Shown here piece after piece: positions 23,667 to 35,306 of a stretch of DNA of 64,000 nucleotides. The translations under genes were made by a program, and so were the position numbers. The stretch comes from Schizophyllum amplum. Taxonomy: Eukaryota; Basidiomycota; Agaricomycetes; Agaricales; Schizophyllaceae. Positions within the stretch are counted from its first letter, which is position 1, and every line of letters starts with the position of its first letter. A model generated the notes under the pieces. It was not told where the DNA came from and did not search any database. It saw only the letters and a list, made by a program, of their open reading frames with translations. The DNA lies in contig VDMD01000002.1 of assembly GCA_007026445.1 (NCBI GenBank), forward strand, positions 3,224,001 to 3,288,000, written 5' to 3'.

Positions 23667-23772
23667 GGTGAGCCTGAACCTTACGGATCCTCACTCGCAG
23701 AGAGTCGAGAGCGTGTCTCTCTCTCTCTTTCCCACGCGTATCCTTGTTGTGTAAAGAGACAGCTTAGGCAGC
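23667..23772. repeat. direct repeat B, copy 1
   Basis: 106 bases from GGTGAGCCTGAACC, through a CT-rich run, to AGCTTAGGCAGC. They recur at 23949-24054, apparently unchanged. Repeat A copy 2 follows directly. Confidence 0.9.
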
Positions 23773-23920
23773 TGACAGTTGTTCTCTGAGGGAGCCTGCG
23801 GAGGAAGGGAACAACATATGCTGACTAAGCGACATCGACACCGATCAGCAGTTTTACCGCTTGTCCTCTACGTCGTGTGCTCGCGCAGCACCTCCCAATC
23901 CACTCCATCTTCCTTTTCAC
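23773..23920. repeat. direct repeat A, copy 2
   Basis: Second copy of the 148-bp repeat, separated by only 28 bases from repeat B copy 2. A2 plus B2 together form a compact 282-bp unit that has the size of a solo LTR. Confidence 0.9.
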
Positions 23921-23948
23921 CCCCCACCCACCCTCGAGTCTTGGATCC

Positions 23949-24054
23949 GGTGAGCCTGAACCTTACGGATCCTCACTCGCAGAGAGTCGAGAGCGTGTCT
24001 CTCTCTCTCTTTCCCACGCGTATCCTTGTTGTGTAAAGAGACAGCTTAGGCAGC
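23949..24054. repeat. direct repeat B, copy 2
   Basis: Second copy of the 106-bp repeat. Beyond it, 24055-24353 shows no gene and is the 3' flank of the MFS gene. Confidence 0.9.
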
Positions 24055-24353
24055 CTTGTGTGGTTGCTCAGGAGTCCACGATGCGAGCGCGTTTACATCA
24101 GGGTCCTAAGCTGCGACTTCCAGCTAATGACACTGCGAGCTCCGTTGCAAGAGTAATCTCGCAAATAACAAAAGATATGCATAGCTCTCTACTGATTAGA
24201 GGAAGGATAGAATGTGATAAATACAATGGGGGTGCCCACGCATAGCGGTAGGCTGCTAGTATACACGTTGCCACAATCTCGCACAATAACCTATCCATGA
24301 GTACCGTAACACCACAAAAAGCTCTGTCCACCTACTGCATATTCGTATGTCTT

Positions 24354-26690
24354 TCATGCAGCGCCTGCACCGGAAGGGCCAGCTTCCCCCTCCGCGATGG
24401 CGCTCAGACCCGTCGGCGCAGCACCGTACCCCGCGGGGAACGCACCGCCGCTCAGGTCCTTGCTCGCCCGCGACCGCCCGCGCCGCAGCTCCGAGCTCGT
24501 CGACCGACGCCCCTTGCCCTTCGGCGTCGCCTTCCCCTTGCCCTTCGCCTTCCCCTTCGCTGGCGCCTTTACACCGCGCAGCGGGCTGCGCACCAGCACC
24601 AACAGCACGAGTGCGCCGGTAAGTGCGCCCGTCGCGACGACAAAGATCGCCTGCGGGTACGTCGCGACCGTCTCGGAGTACACCAGACCGAAGAGCATCG
24701 GGCCGAGGATCATCTGCGCTGCGGCCTGCAGCACCGCGAGCGCGCCGAAGACGCGGCCCACGTTGCCATCCTCGCCCGCGGCGGGTGCGCTGTCGGCGCC
24801 CGGGCCCGCGGACTCGGCGAGCAGCGCGCGCGCCTGCAGCACGCAGAGCGCGAGACTCTGCACCGCGGGCACGGTGCAGCCGCCGAAGCTTGTTATCGCG
24901 GACGCGAGCGCGAACATCACCTCGGCACGCCGGCCCGTCGTCCCGGAGGCGGCGAGCGCCTTGTGCGTGTCGTAGTTGGGAAGCGGGAGCATGCACACGA
25001 GGACGTTGGAGACGATGTCCAGGCTGACGGAGATGCGCGCCAGGTTGAGGTCGAAGTTAATCTCCGTGGCGAGGCCCGCCAGCGTCGGTGCGGCCTTTTT
25101 GACGGAGCCTCCTGGCCCGGCGGGTACCTTGGGCTTGAACCAAGAGATGACCACGGGCATGATGAGCAGCAGGACGACCGCTCGGGTGCCACCGAGCATA
25201 GAGATGTAGTACGAGAGCTGCTCAGCGCCCCAGCCGTATACATGCTCCGCGTAGAGGTACTTGAGCTGGTAAATACCGGTAGACAGCAGGAAGAGGAAGA
25301 GGGCGCTTGCGAGCACGGTCAGACTGTAGTCTTTGCGCTGCCGGAGGCTGCCCGCAGAAGCGTCGACGACCGGGACTGGCAGGAAGACGGCAAGCGCACT
25401 AGTGATGCCGTGGAAGACACTCTTGGTGCGCTGCGCGCCATCTGCGGTCATCTCAGGCGCGAAATACGCATGACGCGCTTTCTCGCGCTTGTCCTGATTC
25501 AGGGATTCTGGGAACACGAATCCCACTAGTAGCACGTTGAGTAGTGATGCGCTTGCCGTGACCCAGAAGACCGTCGTCACGTCGCCGGTGTGACGAATGA
25601 TCCAGCCGCCCATGCTGGGACCAAAGCAGACGCCGAGGAAGAAGACACCGGTAAAGCGGGAGAAGATGTGCGACCGCGAGCCAGCAGAGGTGCAGTCGCT
25701 GATGTAGGCAGATGACTGGGATTGAATGGTGGACCAGCCGCCAAGCATGCCCTCCAGGACAGGAACGACAAGCAAGAGCACGCGCGACACTGTATGTGAG
25801 GTTAGGAACGAGAAGATGGTGTCTTCACGGGGAGCGGCTTTGTAAACGGAGGTGCCAACGAGAATGAAGACAATGTCGCTGGGCAAAGGTCAATTCCGCT
25901 TCATGATGAGTGTATAAGGACGACATACGTGAGCAACATGCCAAACGTCGATAGTGCCAGAACCTTTGTGCGCCCGTGGCGTTCGCCAAAGTGACCCCAC
26001 CATCCTATGAAACTGTCAGAAAATAATTGCACGCTTGAATGTCGTACATACCGGTAGTAAGGGCAGACAGGAAGCCCATAGTTGTCATCATGATGGTCTG
26101 CAAGCGCGCTGCACCCTGCTGCACGCGCGGATCGGATGTGCAGAAAGAGCCGGGCGGAACTGCTGTCGCGAGGTCGACGTCGGGGGTGTTGGGATAGATA
26201 GCATAGGCGGGAGATTCTATATCAGATGTAATAATAGATGAGAGAGAGGGAGTGTGATTCTGCGCGGTGGTGGGGAGCGCGAGCTGGTGGGGAGACGAGT
26301 CTTGATGTAGGAGAGCGTTGCAGGAGAGCTGCGTGAAGACCTGTACGCGCGGGGCCAGAGTCATGCCACGCTAAAGCGGGATCAGAAACGCTGTGCGGGG
26401 GATGGGGCTAGGCACTCACGGAGATGGCGGCAGTCAGGGCGAATGGTACGAGCCTGTGGCGCGCGCTCAGTCCGTGGTTGTATGTATGATTCGAGTGAGA
26501 CTCACCATAAAGGGCGAGGGCGATAGAAAGGCTTCTTCTGCCGCGCGCCACCCAGGAGAGGGTCCTCCTCAGTGGGCGGGCTAAGCTCCGTCTGGATGGA
26601 GTGCATACGCGATACGTCGCGGGAGCGCGACGGCGAGAGCAGGACGGCGCCAATGACGGGATCACCCGCGATGCTCTCCGTGCGGGACAT
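24354..26690 (-). CDS. MFS transporter, 12-helix type with long basic tail
   Basis: Membrane transporter of the major facilitator superfamily; substrate unknown. About five exons, the last one long (24354 to about 25885). The cytosolic start (MSRTESIAGDPVIGAVLLSP) has an S/D-rich stretch and EEDPLLGGAR, a possible sorting signal. After the first helix is a long polar loop (residues LSCNALLHQDSSPHQLALPT onward), then LTTGWWGHFGERHGRTKVLA, the loop 2-3 motif A of the family in a GERHGR form. A second recognisable block is MLGGWSTIQSQSSAYISDCT to FGPSMGGWIIRHTGDVTTVF. The C-terminus is unusual: a Lys/Gly-rich KGKAKGKGKATPKGKGRRS tract, then S/R-rich and acidic sequence. By eye it is closest to the fungal tetracycline-resistance-like MFS group. 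Confidence 0.85.
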
Positions 26691-28156
26691 GGTGGGGGAG
26701 AACAAAGGGAAAACGGAGGGCGACGGTCGATAAGGCGATAAATAAGCAAGATGGGAGACCGCGCGAGGAGGGCATGAGCTCACAGATGACAAACTCCGCG
26801 ACTGATAACGCCGCGGACTGCTCGGCCCGCCCTCCCGCACCGGTTTGCTGCGGCATTGTGGCGCACACGCCCTGGTTGCCTGGCCCTCTCACAAGCCTTG
26901 CACAAGCCTCTCGGATAACGAACATGAGTCAGTGACTGCGCGGGCTCTCAGATACCAATTCCTTAGTTGTCCTCGCCGACTCCGGAGTTGGCAAGCCCTG
27001 CGCAGGCCTCGATGTTAGGCAGGAATTCAAGACTCCCCATTGAGATAGGTGGGCTCCTCGAAACGATGTGGCCGGCGGCATGCGTCAGCCTGCAGATGGC
27101 TTGACGAGGTCTTCGGGTGAGAGGTAATGTTCATCGCGTGTACAAAGTTCATTCAGACTCAGAGGGAACTCGAGCCTGCAAAATACGGCGCGGGACCGGA
27201 TCGGAGCGACGACTTCCCTACCGCAGGAGGTGCATGTAAGTATCCTTCCTTCCTCGCAACATACAGCCCGCTACCTCGATCGTCGGAAGCCTTTCGAGCA
27301 GCGCTGTTCAAGTTTGCCTTTTCGTCGTCCGGTTGCAGAGCAACCGTACGCTCCACTGATGATTCAGCCCGCCAATTCAATGCACGGCGATGGCGAAACT
27401 GCTCGAGTAAGCAGTCTGCATTCCCGGGCGCGCAGTGCGCAGACGAGCAACGGGCTGAACGGGTGGGGCATCCGGCTCGGCAGGCTTCCCGCGTGTAGCA
27501 AGAACTTGGACATCGCAAGGAGTGGTATGGGTGCGACTTTCTGTAGTTCTTCCTCCAGATCATGTTATAAGTTAGATGAGATGCCTTCGGAGCATTGGCT
27601 TATAGAATCGATGGCTTTGTTGGGAAATCGAGGCATACACTCTGCCGTTCCAGACCGTCCACTGCCAGCAGAGTGAGGAAAGGGAACATTGCACGTGACC
27701 CGCACTTTGCCGATGTCACACCATCACAAGACGAACATGGCTGCCCGAGCTGTCCGTCGTCGATGCCATCCGTTCAGTGAGCCCTGCATGCTCTGAACCA
27801 CATTTAGAGTATGACTATTTCTTCCTCGGACTCCTTCAGATATTACTCGGTGCTGTAACAAAGACCTTTACTTTCAGGCCATTTCCGTTCAATATACGCG
27901 GCAGCGCTCATTCATTCAAGCTTTGAGATACATTCCTTGACCTAACTTGCGCCGTATCCGACATCCGACAACCGAATGTGAGATCTGGCTTATAGCCCTT
28001 GAAAAAAGTCAAGGCTGACGAGTGCAACGCCAGTTTGCGCCATAAATGCGTGGTGCTCGAAGCCAGCGCCTGTCATCGCCTCTAATGTCAACCTACACCA
28101 TACCGTAATGTATACAGCACCATCCAAAAGAGGATCCGACTTCCAGCAACGCCGAC
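26691..28156. other. gene-free region
   Basis: About 1.4 kb without a supportable gene. Short open frames at 27127-27676 carry no domain. The first 300 bases are the promoter region of the MFS gene. Confidence 0.5.
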
Positions 28157-29864
28157 TCATTCCAGCCTGCCAATATCGACAGTGAACTTGTCTCCGAGCC
28201 GTGAAGGGCGCCCATTCTCTTGAGCGTCTTTCAAGGCTTGCTCGCGAAGCTCCTTCAGCTCCTCGGCGCTCATCGTAGAGGACATGATGAGACGCTCTCT
28301 CGAGCCCTCCCCTGTCGGCACCCTGATCCCAATCGCGCCGTCCTTCGACTCGGAGACCCCCGCGCCACCGTCCGAATAATCGTCGATGACCGAGCACGGC
28401 ATGCCGGGCTTACAAAATGGTCTGTGGTTCTTCCAGTCTGCAAGCTGGCACGCTTTACTGCAGTACGCCGGCTTCTTGTCGGTGTCGCACTTGCCGGAAC
28501 CTATGTAGACAGCATCAACAAGGAGAACACTTCCCCACCAAACCGAGCGCACTCACATCGCTGCAGCATCTTTCCCTTATCCGCCATAATCCCACACCCC
28601 GGGGCCGCGCATCGATACCGGTTCGGCTGCTGCATGCGCTTCAGATCCATCTTCGCGTCCCGTTTGTTCAGATACGCCAGCCTCGCCTGCACCGCCGCCC
28701 AACAGCCCTTGAAGTGCAGCAGCAACTCGGGGATCACGAGCTTCTCAGCGTTCTCCTTGAACTTGTACATGAGGAACCACAGCACAGCGCCGGACGCGTT
28801 GTGCCCGCGGGGGGAGATCCCTTTTGCATATTCGAGGGCGTGCTCAGCGTGGTGGCACGCGGCAAGCATGTATCGGATGGGCAGCGAGTCACCGCGGCCG
28901 CCGGCGTGCCAGTCGATGAGGAGCGCGTGCGCGGTGGATTTGAGTTCAGCGGTGGCGCGCGGGGCCTTTATGGTCTTGACGAGGTACTCGTAAACCACGG
29001 CGCGGTCGGGCTTGCATTTATACCCGTTGAGGTTCCTATATCTTCGTCAATACTACAGGTGTATGCCACAATATACCGCACTCACCTCAAGGCGTAATCG
29101 AGACTCGCCTCGGGGTCTCCTGCATCTGCCTTTGTCTTCACGGCGGACGCGGAATTCTTCTCCAAAAACTCATTCACCTCTCCCCACTTCGCTATCATCT
29201 CAGTGGCAGGTGGGGGCTCCGCAGTCAGCGGCGGCTTCGCGTTCATCCTGGTCTGCATGTAATTTAGCACCGCGCTCGCCGGCTCGTCATCGTCCTTCGG
29301 CGGGTACGCTCTCGGCTTGTGCGCGCTGAAGACGATGCCGTGGGGCGTGCGGACCATCTCTGAAGGACAGATCATGCGAAAAAGACCTTCGAAGGCCTCC
29401 TGCGCACCATCGACGATCTTCTTCGAGGACACCGACACGGAGAGTAGTTCCGCGCCGCGCACGCCTAAGCGTCGCATCTCCTCGCCCACCGCGCGCGCGA
29501 GCGCCGGTTCTTCCGTCATGAGCTTCCAGGGAGCGGTGGCAGGACGCGCATTCGGGTCATGCCCCATCGTGTGCGCGTCCAGGTTCTTGATAAAGGACTG
29601 CAGGATAGCCTGCACGACGACAGGGGCTGCTTGCTCCGCGGTCTCGGGGAAGAATTCGATGCCGCTAGTACGAGTCCCTAGCCCATAAGGCAAGCGCTCC
29701 ATATGAAGATACGAGCTTTCGGGCTGGCAGAGCAGCATGATATGCGAGGGCGGCTCCATGGCTACATACCGGACGTCGAAATGCCAGGTGTTGGGTACCC
29801 TGCCCGACGGGGCCATCCGTGGGCGCGGGAGCTTGTTGAATTTTTGCACAGTCGCTGAGGTCAT
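28157..29864 (-). CDS. MYND zinc-finger domain protein
   Basis: Three exons. The long first exon (29864 to about 29093) encodes MTSATVQKFNKLPRPRMAPS and a region of unknown fold (MGHDPNARPATAPWKLMTEE, VFSAHKPRAYPPKDDDEPAS). The second holds YKCKPDRAVVYEYLVKTIKA and a helical block. A MYND finger is formed across the last intron: CAAPGCGIMADKGKMLQRC joined to GKCDTDKKPAYCSKACQLAD and WKNHRPFC, with the full C/C/C/C/C/C/H/C ligand set. The C-terminus (ELKELREQALKDAQENGRPS) is charged. MYND domains bind proline-rich partners; fungal multi-copy MYND proteins of this build have no assigned role. A 57-bp piece that matches the end of exon 1 lies at 31.1 kb. Confidence 0.82.
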
Positions 29865-30860
29865 TTTCGCTGGGCAATAAGTCCTACAGAGGGTATATAC
29901 CGTTTGTGATGGTCGCGGTGAGCGTTCGGAAAGGAATTTAGCACCGCATTCTCTTCGCGTGTGCGTCACGTGCTTCGACCAAGTTCAACACGACGCGTAA
30001 CGTCACACTATTGATCCCAGCTGGATCCCAGACCTCAACGTTGTAGAGCCTCATACCATCGCCTCCGCCATTGGCACATCGCTCGCCAAATCGCCTCTCT
30101 TGACGTCGCGCCACTGATCTGCATCATGTTGTCGTCGCATCCGACTTGTGTATCATAACTTTGTTTTCGAAGCTCTATAAGATCTGACAGTGCTTTAAAA
30201 TTTTTGTCTGAGGTACAAGATATCCTACTTTCGAGACCAGCAGGCGACGATTGAAAATTGACCTTCGGGGCGTCGTACAGTAGTTTAGACCGAGGCGAGA
30301 CCCCTCCACGTCGGAATAGCCGTGTACCGTGTACGACCCTCGAGCGCCAGACCATGCAACGTGCTCGTGGCGTGCGTTGTCCTCCGAGAATGTGACGATT
30401 TGACGACCGCAAGCGCCCTCATACAGACGATGGGCGTGTTTCAATAAGGCGAAGGGTCTCAGCAACGTCGAATTCTGGACGATCAGCCAGTTGTTGTCCG
30501 GGCGAGCTGAAAATACGTTTTGTCGACGATGGTAATGATTCTAAAGATGGCGGGGTTGACATCCGCCGCTGCAGTGTCCTCGCAACGTCGTCAGACTCGT
30601 CATGATTGCTCGATGATATGTCTAATTCGCTACCGCTCCCTGAGGGTCATCGTCAGTCAGGTTGCGCCGTCGCGAGTTGCTACCAGAACTGCGCTTCCAA
30701 GGCGTGAGGCGGACTCGATATACGAGCAGTCAGTCGGCGAGGTAGACGACGCCATGTTTCGTGTTCACCTCGAGCGGAGCAGTGGTGGCGGCCGCTAGAG
30801 AGGGTGCGGGCCGTCGTGAGATGGTGCGGGCGCTGCAGTTGAAGGGAAAGGTGACGGGAA
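29865..30860. other. gene-free region
   Basis: No supportable gene. An open frame on the minus strand (30175-30465) shows no domain. This is the upstream side of the MYND gene and the edge of the mosaic region. Confidence 0.5.
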
Positions 30861-31009
30861 TGTGAGAGGAAATGAGTCGGGGACGGCGGTGAGGTTGGCA
30901 TGTGCGACCTTGGACGGTGTAGAGTACTCCTCGCTGACCGAGCTGAAAACCTTGGAGCGGGCAGCGGCGGAGGAGCGACCACGGCGTATGCGATGATTGA
31001 GAGAACAAA
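30861..31009 (-). pseudogene. HSBP1-like gene fragment, heavily decayed
   Basis: Read on the minus strand, the sequence follows the first exon and leader of the HSBP1-like gene at 54595: the CTTTGTTCTCTCAATCATCG leader, then GCTCCTCCGCCGCTGCCCGC, AGCTCGG-CAG and ACCGCCGTCCCCGACTCATT. The ATG is gone and several indels break the frame. The coiled-coil exons are absent. Confidence 0.6.
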
Positions 31010-31092
31010 GAAAGAGAGCTGTGCTCTATCGCAAGTAATGCATCTCTGGGTCGTCAACTGCATGCGCACACCATGATAAATATGCTGTACTC

Positions 31093-31150
31093 ACCTTGGG
31101 GTGTATTCATGACTCGCCTCCGGGTCTGCCTGCCTTCGCCTTGACGGACC
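31093..31150 (-). pseudogene. fragment of the MYND gene (end of exon 1 and splice donor)
   Basis: On the minus strand this repeats the end of exon 1 of the MYND gene, including GACCC-GAGGCGAGTC and the AG|GTGAGT donor. It covers about 57 bases with substitutions and indels. It lies 1.2 kb from the intact gene, just before the second orphan family member. Confidence 0.5.
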
Positions 31151-31175
31151 AAACACCTCTGCATATGAACATGCA

Positions 31176-32122
31176 TCACAGACATTTCTGTAGGGTGTAT
31201 CGTGAGCGACGAATAACATTTCGGAAATGATAAACACCTACATTTACTCGTTGATAGGGGATGATTTGGGGCAGCGCCTTCGTGGTCAGAAGTTCCTGCA
31301 ACTTGCCAATTCGGGCGACGGGATATGGCAGCGTCTCTGGTCTGTCCGAGCTGGATACGACAAGCATGTAGAGCGGTCGTCCTCTGATGACCTGTTCGAG
31401 CAAACCATATCCTTCCCTTATGCCTACGGCTGCCTTCACCATCTCGCGAAACGCGGCCATGGTAAAGCCGATCTCCCCGTAGCGATCCTTTCCGCAGGCC
31501 TTGAGGTATACGAAGAGGTCCTCCATGTAGTATACGTAAGCAAGGAGAAACGCTAGCGGGTAACGCAGCAATCGGCGGCCTTTGCTGTCGCATTTTTCGA
31601 CGGCAGCTAGGTTGGCTTCGGCTTCGGGAGTGCAAGCAATCGTGTAGACGTCGTACTTCGGGTACCCTGGCTGAGCCGCATGGTTTGCGAGAGATTCGAC
31701 CGACACGGCTTGGGCACGATCTGCCGGACTGGGTTCAGTGTCGAAGTGTACAGCGCGTTTGACGCTCTTTGCTGGCCGGTCTACCACAGCAGCATCTGTC
31801 GAATTGTCATCTGGGAGTGGAGATGACTGTTCATGGGAGGAAGCGTCAGAATTGTAGATGGTCCAAGCTACACAACACGCACTTTCTTAGCTGGTATCGC
31901 AACGTTCTGGTTGCCCTCGATGCTCTTCAGCTTCCGCCTGATTCCATGAGCATTTCCTGCGATGCGAGCTTTATACATCGCGTCAGGTAGAGGCTTCGCA
32001 TCCCTTGGACAAATGTGAGCTGGTTTGAGTGGCGAGCCCTGTTGCGCTCGGATACGAGACGAGCGGCGCAGACACGGTGGGGAGGATTTGTTGGCATTCG
32101 AGGGGAGAGCTTTTCGGGCCAT
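31176..32122 (-). CDS. orphan family B member (RSSRIRAQQ type), 276 residues
   Basis: I do not recognise the family. Three exons: 32122-31883 (240 nt), 31826-31248 (579 nt) and 31187-31176 (12 nt), all phase 0. The N-terminus has a basic RRSSRIRAQQ motif and ends in IPAKKVR, both shared with the relative at 62646 (RRSSRIRAQQ, PPAKKVR). Exon 2 encodes KSVKRAVHFDTEPSPADRAQ, QAVSVESLANHAAQ, YPLAFLLAYVYYMEDLFVYL, RPLYMLVVSSSDRPETLPYP and IGKLQELLTTKALPQIIPYQ. The last exon adds K-C-L-stop, aligned to K-P-L-stop in the relative. The RRSSRIR start looks nuclear (AT-hook-like basic patch). The gene appears intact; function unknown. Confidence 0.65.
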
Positions 32123-32642
32123 AATTCCGATGCGATGCGCTGAATGTGGGGTTGAGGCCAATAGTGAGTGTCAAGAACAAGAGAGGCGTTTGGCCCGCGT
32201 GTTGGAAGCGGATCGTCGGGCCGCTAATTTGCCTCCGTCGGCTTTTGCCGCAACAATCCAATCATGCAAGTCTCGTGACTATCGTCACAGTTGTCTGCGT
32301 TCAATTTCCAACTGCATTCTGCAGCGACCACCGCAACCGCCACCGCCACGACGTTATTTTCGAGAATCTCTAGGAGAACATTGATCTGCGCCTCGAAACC
32401 TGCCTGGACCGACCACTGCCCTAGGAATTCAGAATGCTGACGACACGCAGCCAGTCCCGAGCCACTTTGGCGTCATCCGCGCATAGCGAGGCTGTGAAGG
32501 CGCTCCCTGCGAGACCAGGCAGCATGCGGCGATGCGCATAGTCAAGCCAGGAAATCTTGACGATGTCTCAACTGATTCTGAGGCAGAGGATGTCTGGCAT
32601 CTTGCCGGCATCTGCCCATCACTCCAGGCGTGTTCAAGATGA
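32123..32642. other. intergenic region between two family B members
   Basis: No gene seen. It separates the divergent family B member on the minus strand from the fragment on the plus strand, and probably holds the first gene's promoter. Confidence 0.45.
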
Positions 32643-33027
32643 CTCCCGACTCCCGAGCTCAAGCGCGACGCGAACAGCGTCGCATATCATCAGATGCCAC
32701 CGGTATACGCTCTCTGCTACTACACAAACGTCTACACTCTGCTGGAATGTGCCCGAGAGCGCGGTATCGACGTCTATGGCGACGAGCATCTGACATTCCT
32801 GGATTTCTTGGACCAACTGGAAGAAGCGGTCGGCAACAGTCGTCGTAAGGGCGGAGGTGTCCACCGCCTCGAACAGAGATCGCAGATATACTATATTCTG
32901 GTCATATCGATGTCCGAAAAGCAGGAGACGGTTCCCCATCCCCTACGTCGCATAGCAAGTTTTAAAGAGCTGCTGTTCACTACCAACGAGCCTGCGATTC
33001 ATAAAATTGTCTCTCCGAAGGTTCGTT
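32643..33027 (+). pseudogene. orphan family B, C-terminal fragment
   Basis: After a stop at 32640-32642 the frame reads MPPVYALCYYTNVYTLLECA, DVYGDEHLTFLDFLDQLEEA, QIYYILVISMSEKQETVPHP and RRIASFKELLFTTNEPAIHK, ending SPK at a splice donor. This matches the second half of the family B protein (PPIFILAYSY..., IYIMIVSCSDRPETLPFPEA, RKFQEVLGVKALPAIVPLRR). The N-terminal exon and the first half of exon 2 are missing. It could still be expressed as a short protein. Confidence 0.55.
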
Positions 33028-33249
33028 AAGTATCGTCGATGCTTGGTCTGCATATTCTGACGTGCGCTTCGTTAGATGGGATACAACCCATAAGCTTGGT
33101 CCTGACGCCATGCCTATAGGCATCACACGACCAGGCTGCTCATCACACCCCTACAATTCACTGCTGCTGTCGTCAATATGCTCAATTTCCACGAACGTCT
33201 TGTCATCACACACACGAGGTACCTCCTACTGTTAGGATCCGTCCGTGAG

Positions 33250-33315
33250 TTTTCTCCAAGCGTTGCTTGTTTCTACGGTACAACGAGCGAACCAGTCATT
33301 CGTACGCTTATGGCG
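33250..33315 (+). pseudogene. orphan family B, second small fragment
   Basis: The frame reads SVREFSPSVACFYGTTSEPV and IRTLMAPK before a splice donor, matching RRIASFKELLFTTNEPAIHK IVSPK of the fragment 290 bases upstream. Only the last 25-30 codons remain. A tandem duplication of the fragment's end is likely. The rest of 33316-33921 has no recognisable gene. Confidence 0.5.
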
Positions 33316-33921
33316 CCGAAGGTACGTAAATATAAGTGATCCCTCACATCGTCCTGAATTTGTCGTTCAGATGGGGTACTCGAGGAGACCACAACATTGA
33401 ACCTCATCGCCCTGTCGTCAAATGTCCAGTACATCAACTGGGTGCTCTGTATCTGTACAAAAGTTTTCTCTCTCCCATTCATCATGCATGTTATTGCGAC
33501 GGTACACTGCGTGAGCCCTTACTTCCTTTATTATCTGGCTTGCAACATGTGTATTTGTGGAGTGGACAAGAACTTGACGGCAGTGAAGGTCGAAGAACAT
33601 GCAACTCCATGCAGTCCATCACGTGTGGAAGTTACACGTGACACAGCCGCGTTACGCCACAAACTCAGTGTTGTGGAACGTTGCTCCTGGCACTGCTGTG
33701 ATCCCTTTCGAAGCTCGAGCAATTAATTCTGTTGCAATCTACCTCTCTGCTTTGATAGGCTCACGGACACAGCGCTTGCGTAGCGCTCACGTAGTCTCCG
33801 GCTGCCAAGAACTTTCAGCGCGCCCTGGACCGTCTCGCCGTGAATTTTGAATGGCGCTGCATCACTTCTCACCTCAAGGCTTCGACATAGCAGCGCGTTC
33901 CTCTTCTTGGACCCTTTCTCC

Positions 33922-35080
33922 ATGGACAATGTCGGCCAGCAGATGGCCACAGGTGCGTCGCATACTATGGCTCGAATGACACTGAAGCTTGAAGCTCACG
34001 AATCACCAGACGCGCTTTCCGGGTTTGCATCGACCATCTGTCTGCAGCCCTGTAAGCATCCCCGCTCTCGCACTGTAAACGCACCTCACAATTATCCAGT
34101 TGACCTGCTGAAGACACGAATGCAGCAATCGGACGGCAGTCTCCTCAAGGGCCCCCAGTTAGTCCCCCCCCCCCCCCCCCATTTGCCCATTGCAATCCTT
34201 ACCTCAATCTCACCCCCTATCTCACAGGCGCCCCAGCCTCATGCTGGACACCGTGCGCCAAGTCATCGCTGAGCACGGTCCTGCGCTGGCCTATGACGCG
34301 GAACGAGCGCGACTCTTTTCCGGTGCGCCCCGTGTTGCGTCTGACCTGCCCCCCGCGCTTGACCTCGACAGGAACGTCCTACGTGTCGCGTTCACGCAGC
34401 TGCGGACCTTCATGGCGAACGCACCTGCGTTCAGCGTCTTTCATATTGTGCAGCAGGATGCCGCGCATCGGACGTCTGTCTTGCCAAAGCTGACGAGCAC
34501 AGGTAATCTCATCGCGGGCGCGACGACACGCGTCGCCGTGGGGTTCGTGCTGAACCCGGTGTCTGTGTTGAAAGCACGCTTTGAGGTACGTGTAGCGGGT
34601 GGTAATTGATCGCGAAGCTGAAGGCGCGTCATACAGAGTAATATATACGCGTACGAGACGCTTGGCGGCGCCTTCGTCGCGCTCGTTCGCGCGGGTCCCT
34701 CTGAGTGTCTGCGCGGCTTCGTCGCGTCCTCGCTCCGGGACGCGCCGTACGCCGGGCTGTTCGTGCTTTCATACGAGGGCATCAAGCGCCGTGCATGTAA
34801 GCGCCTTCCACAATCACATGTCTGGGGACGCTGAATTGACTTTGACCAGCTGCGCTGGCGCCCCCATCGTCGGCGGGGCATGCACAGAATATGCTCATAC
34901 ACAGCATATCTGCCGCGTCTGCAGGCGTGCTGGCCACGCTTGCGACGCATCCGTTCGACGTGATTGAGGTGGGTGTTACGGCCGACTGATGCCGGTCACC
35001 AAACTAACACCCTTGCTAGACCAAAATCCAGGTGCGCAAAGAGGATCGCTATCGCGGCTTCGCAAGAACGTGTTGTACGA
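33922..35080 (+). pseudogene. Hem25-type carrier pseudogene
   Basis: Second copy of the carrier at 14832-16168, in opposite orientation, with the same introns and clear homology over its promoter too. Lesions: a 2-bp GC insertion in the GLWRGTSATLF segment (near 34283) shifts the frame; the GVAFYMTGL segment lost 15 bases (YMTGL); HPFDVIK became HPFDVIE; and the last exon is missing, the sequence running at about 35080 directly into the promoter of orphan1b. A run of about 15 C in an intron (34167) is also new. It is an unprocessed pseudogene. Confidence 0.85.
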
Positions 35081-35306
35081 TAGCGTCGCCATGGCTTCTG
35101 CTGGTCCAACATCGGACACTGGAAGCCTACCCATGTGATATCTGTCCATCATTCGACCACATGAAGAAGGCCAATAAACCGGGTTTTGTGGCCTCAGTAG
35201 CAGTCGTCTTTTGACCAGAGCCCATTGCGTATAAAAGCTCTCGCGATAGTCATGAGGAAGTATCACTCAACATCTGCACTTGCATCTTCGAGTCACTCAA
35301 AGCATC

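Noticed and set aside
22468..24054. Complete LTR retrotransposon
   Set aside because: Direct repeats are present but there is no gag/pol sequence, and the A-B-A-B order does not fit LTR-internal-LTR.
24297..25529. 410-codon plus-strand frame opposite the MFS transporter
   Set aside because: Antisense to a clear MFS exon; composition follows the sense codons.
27127..27676. Overlapping open frames in the 27-kb gap
   Set aside because: No domain, no conserved splice pattern; not enough support for a gene.
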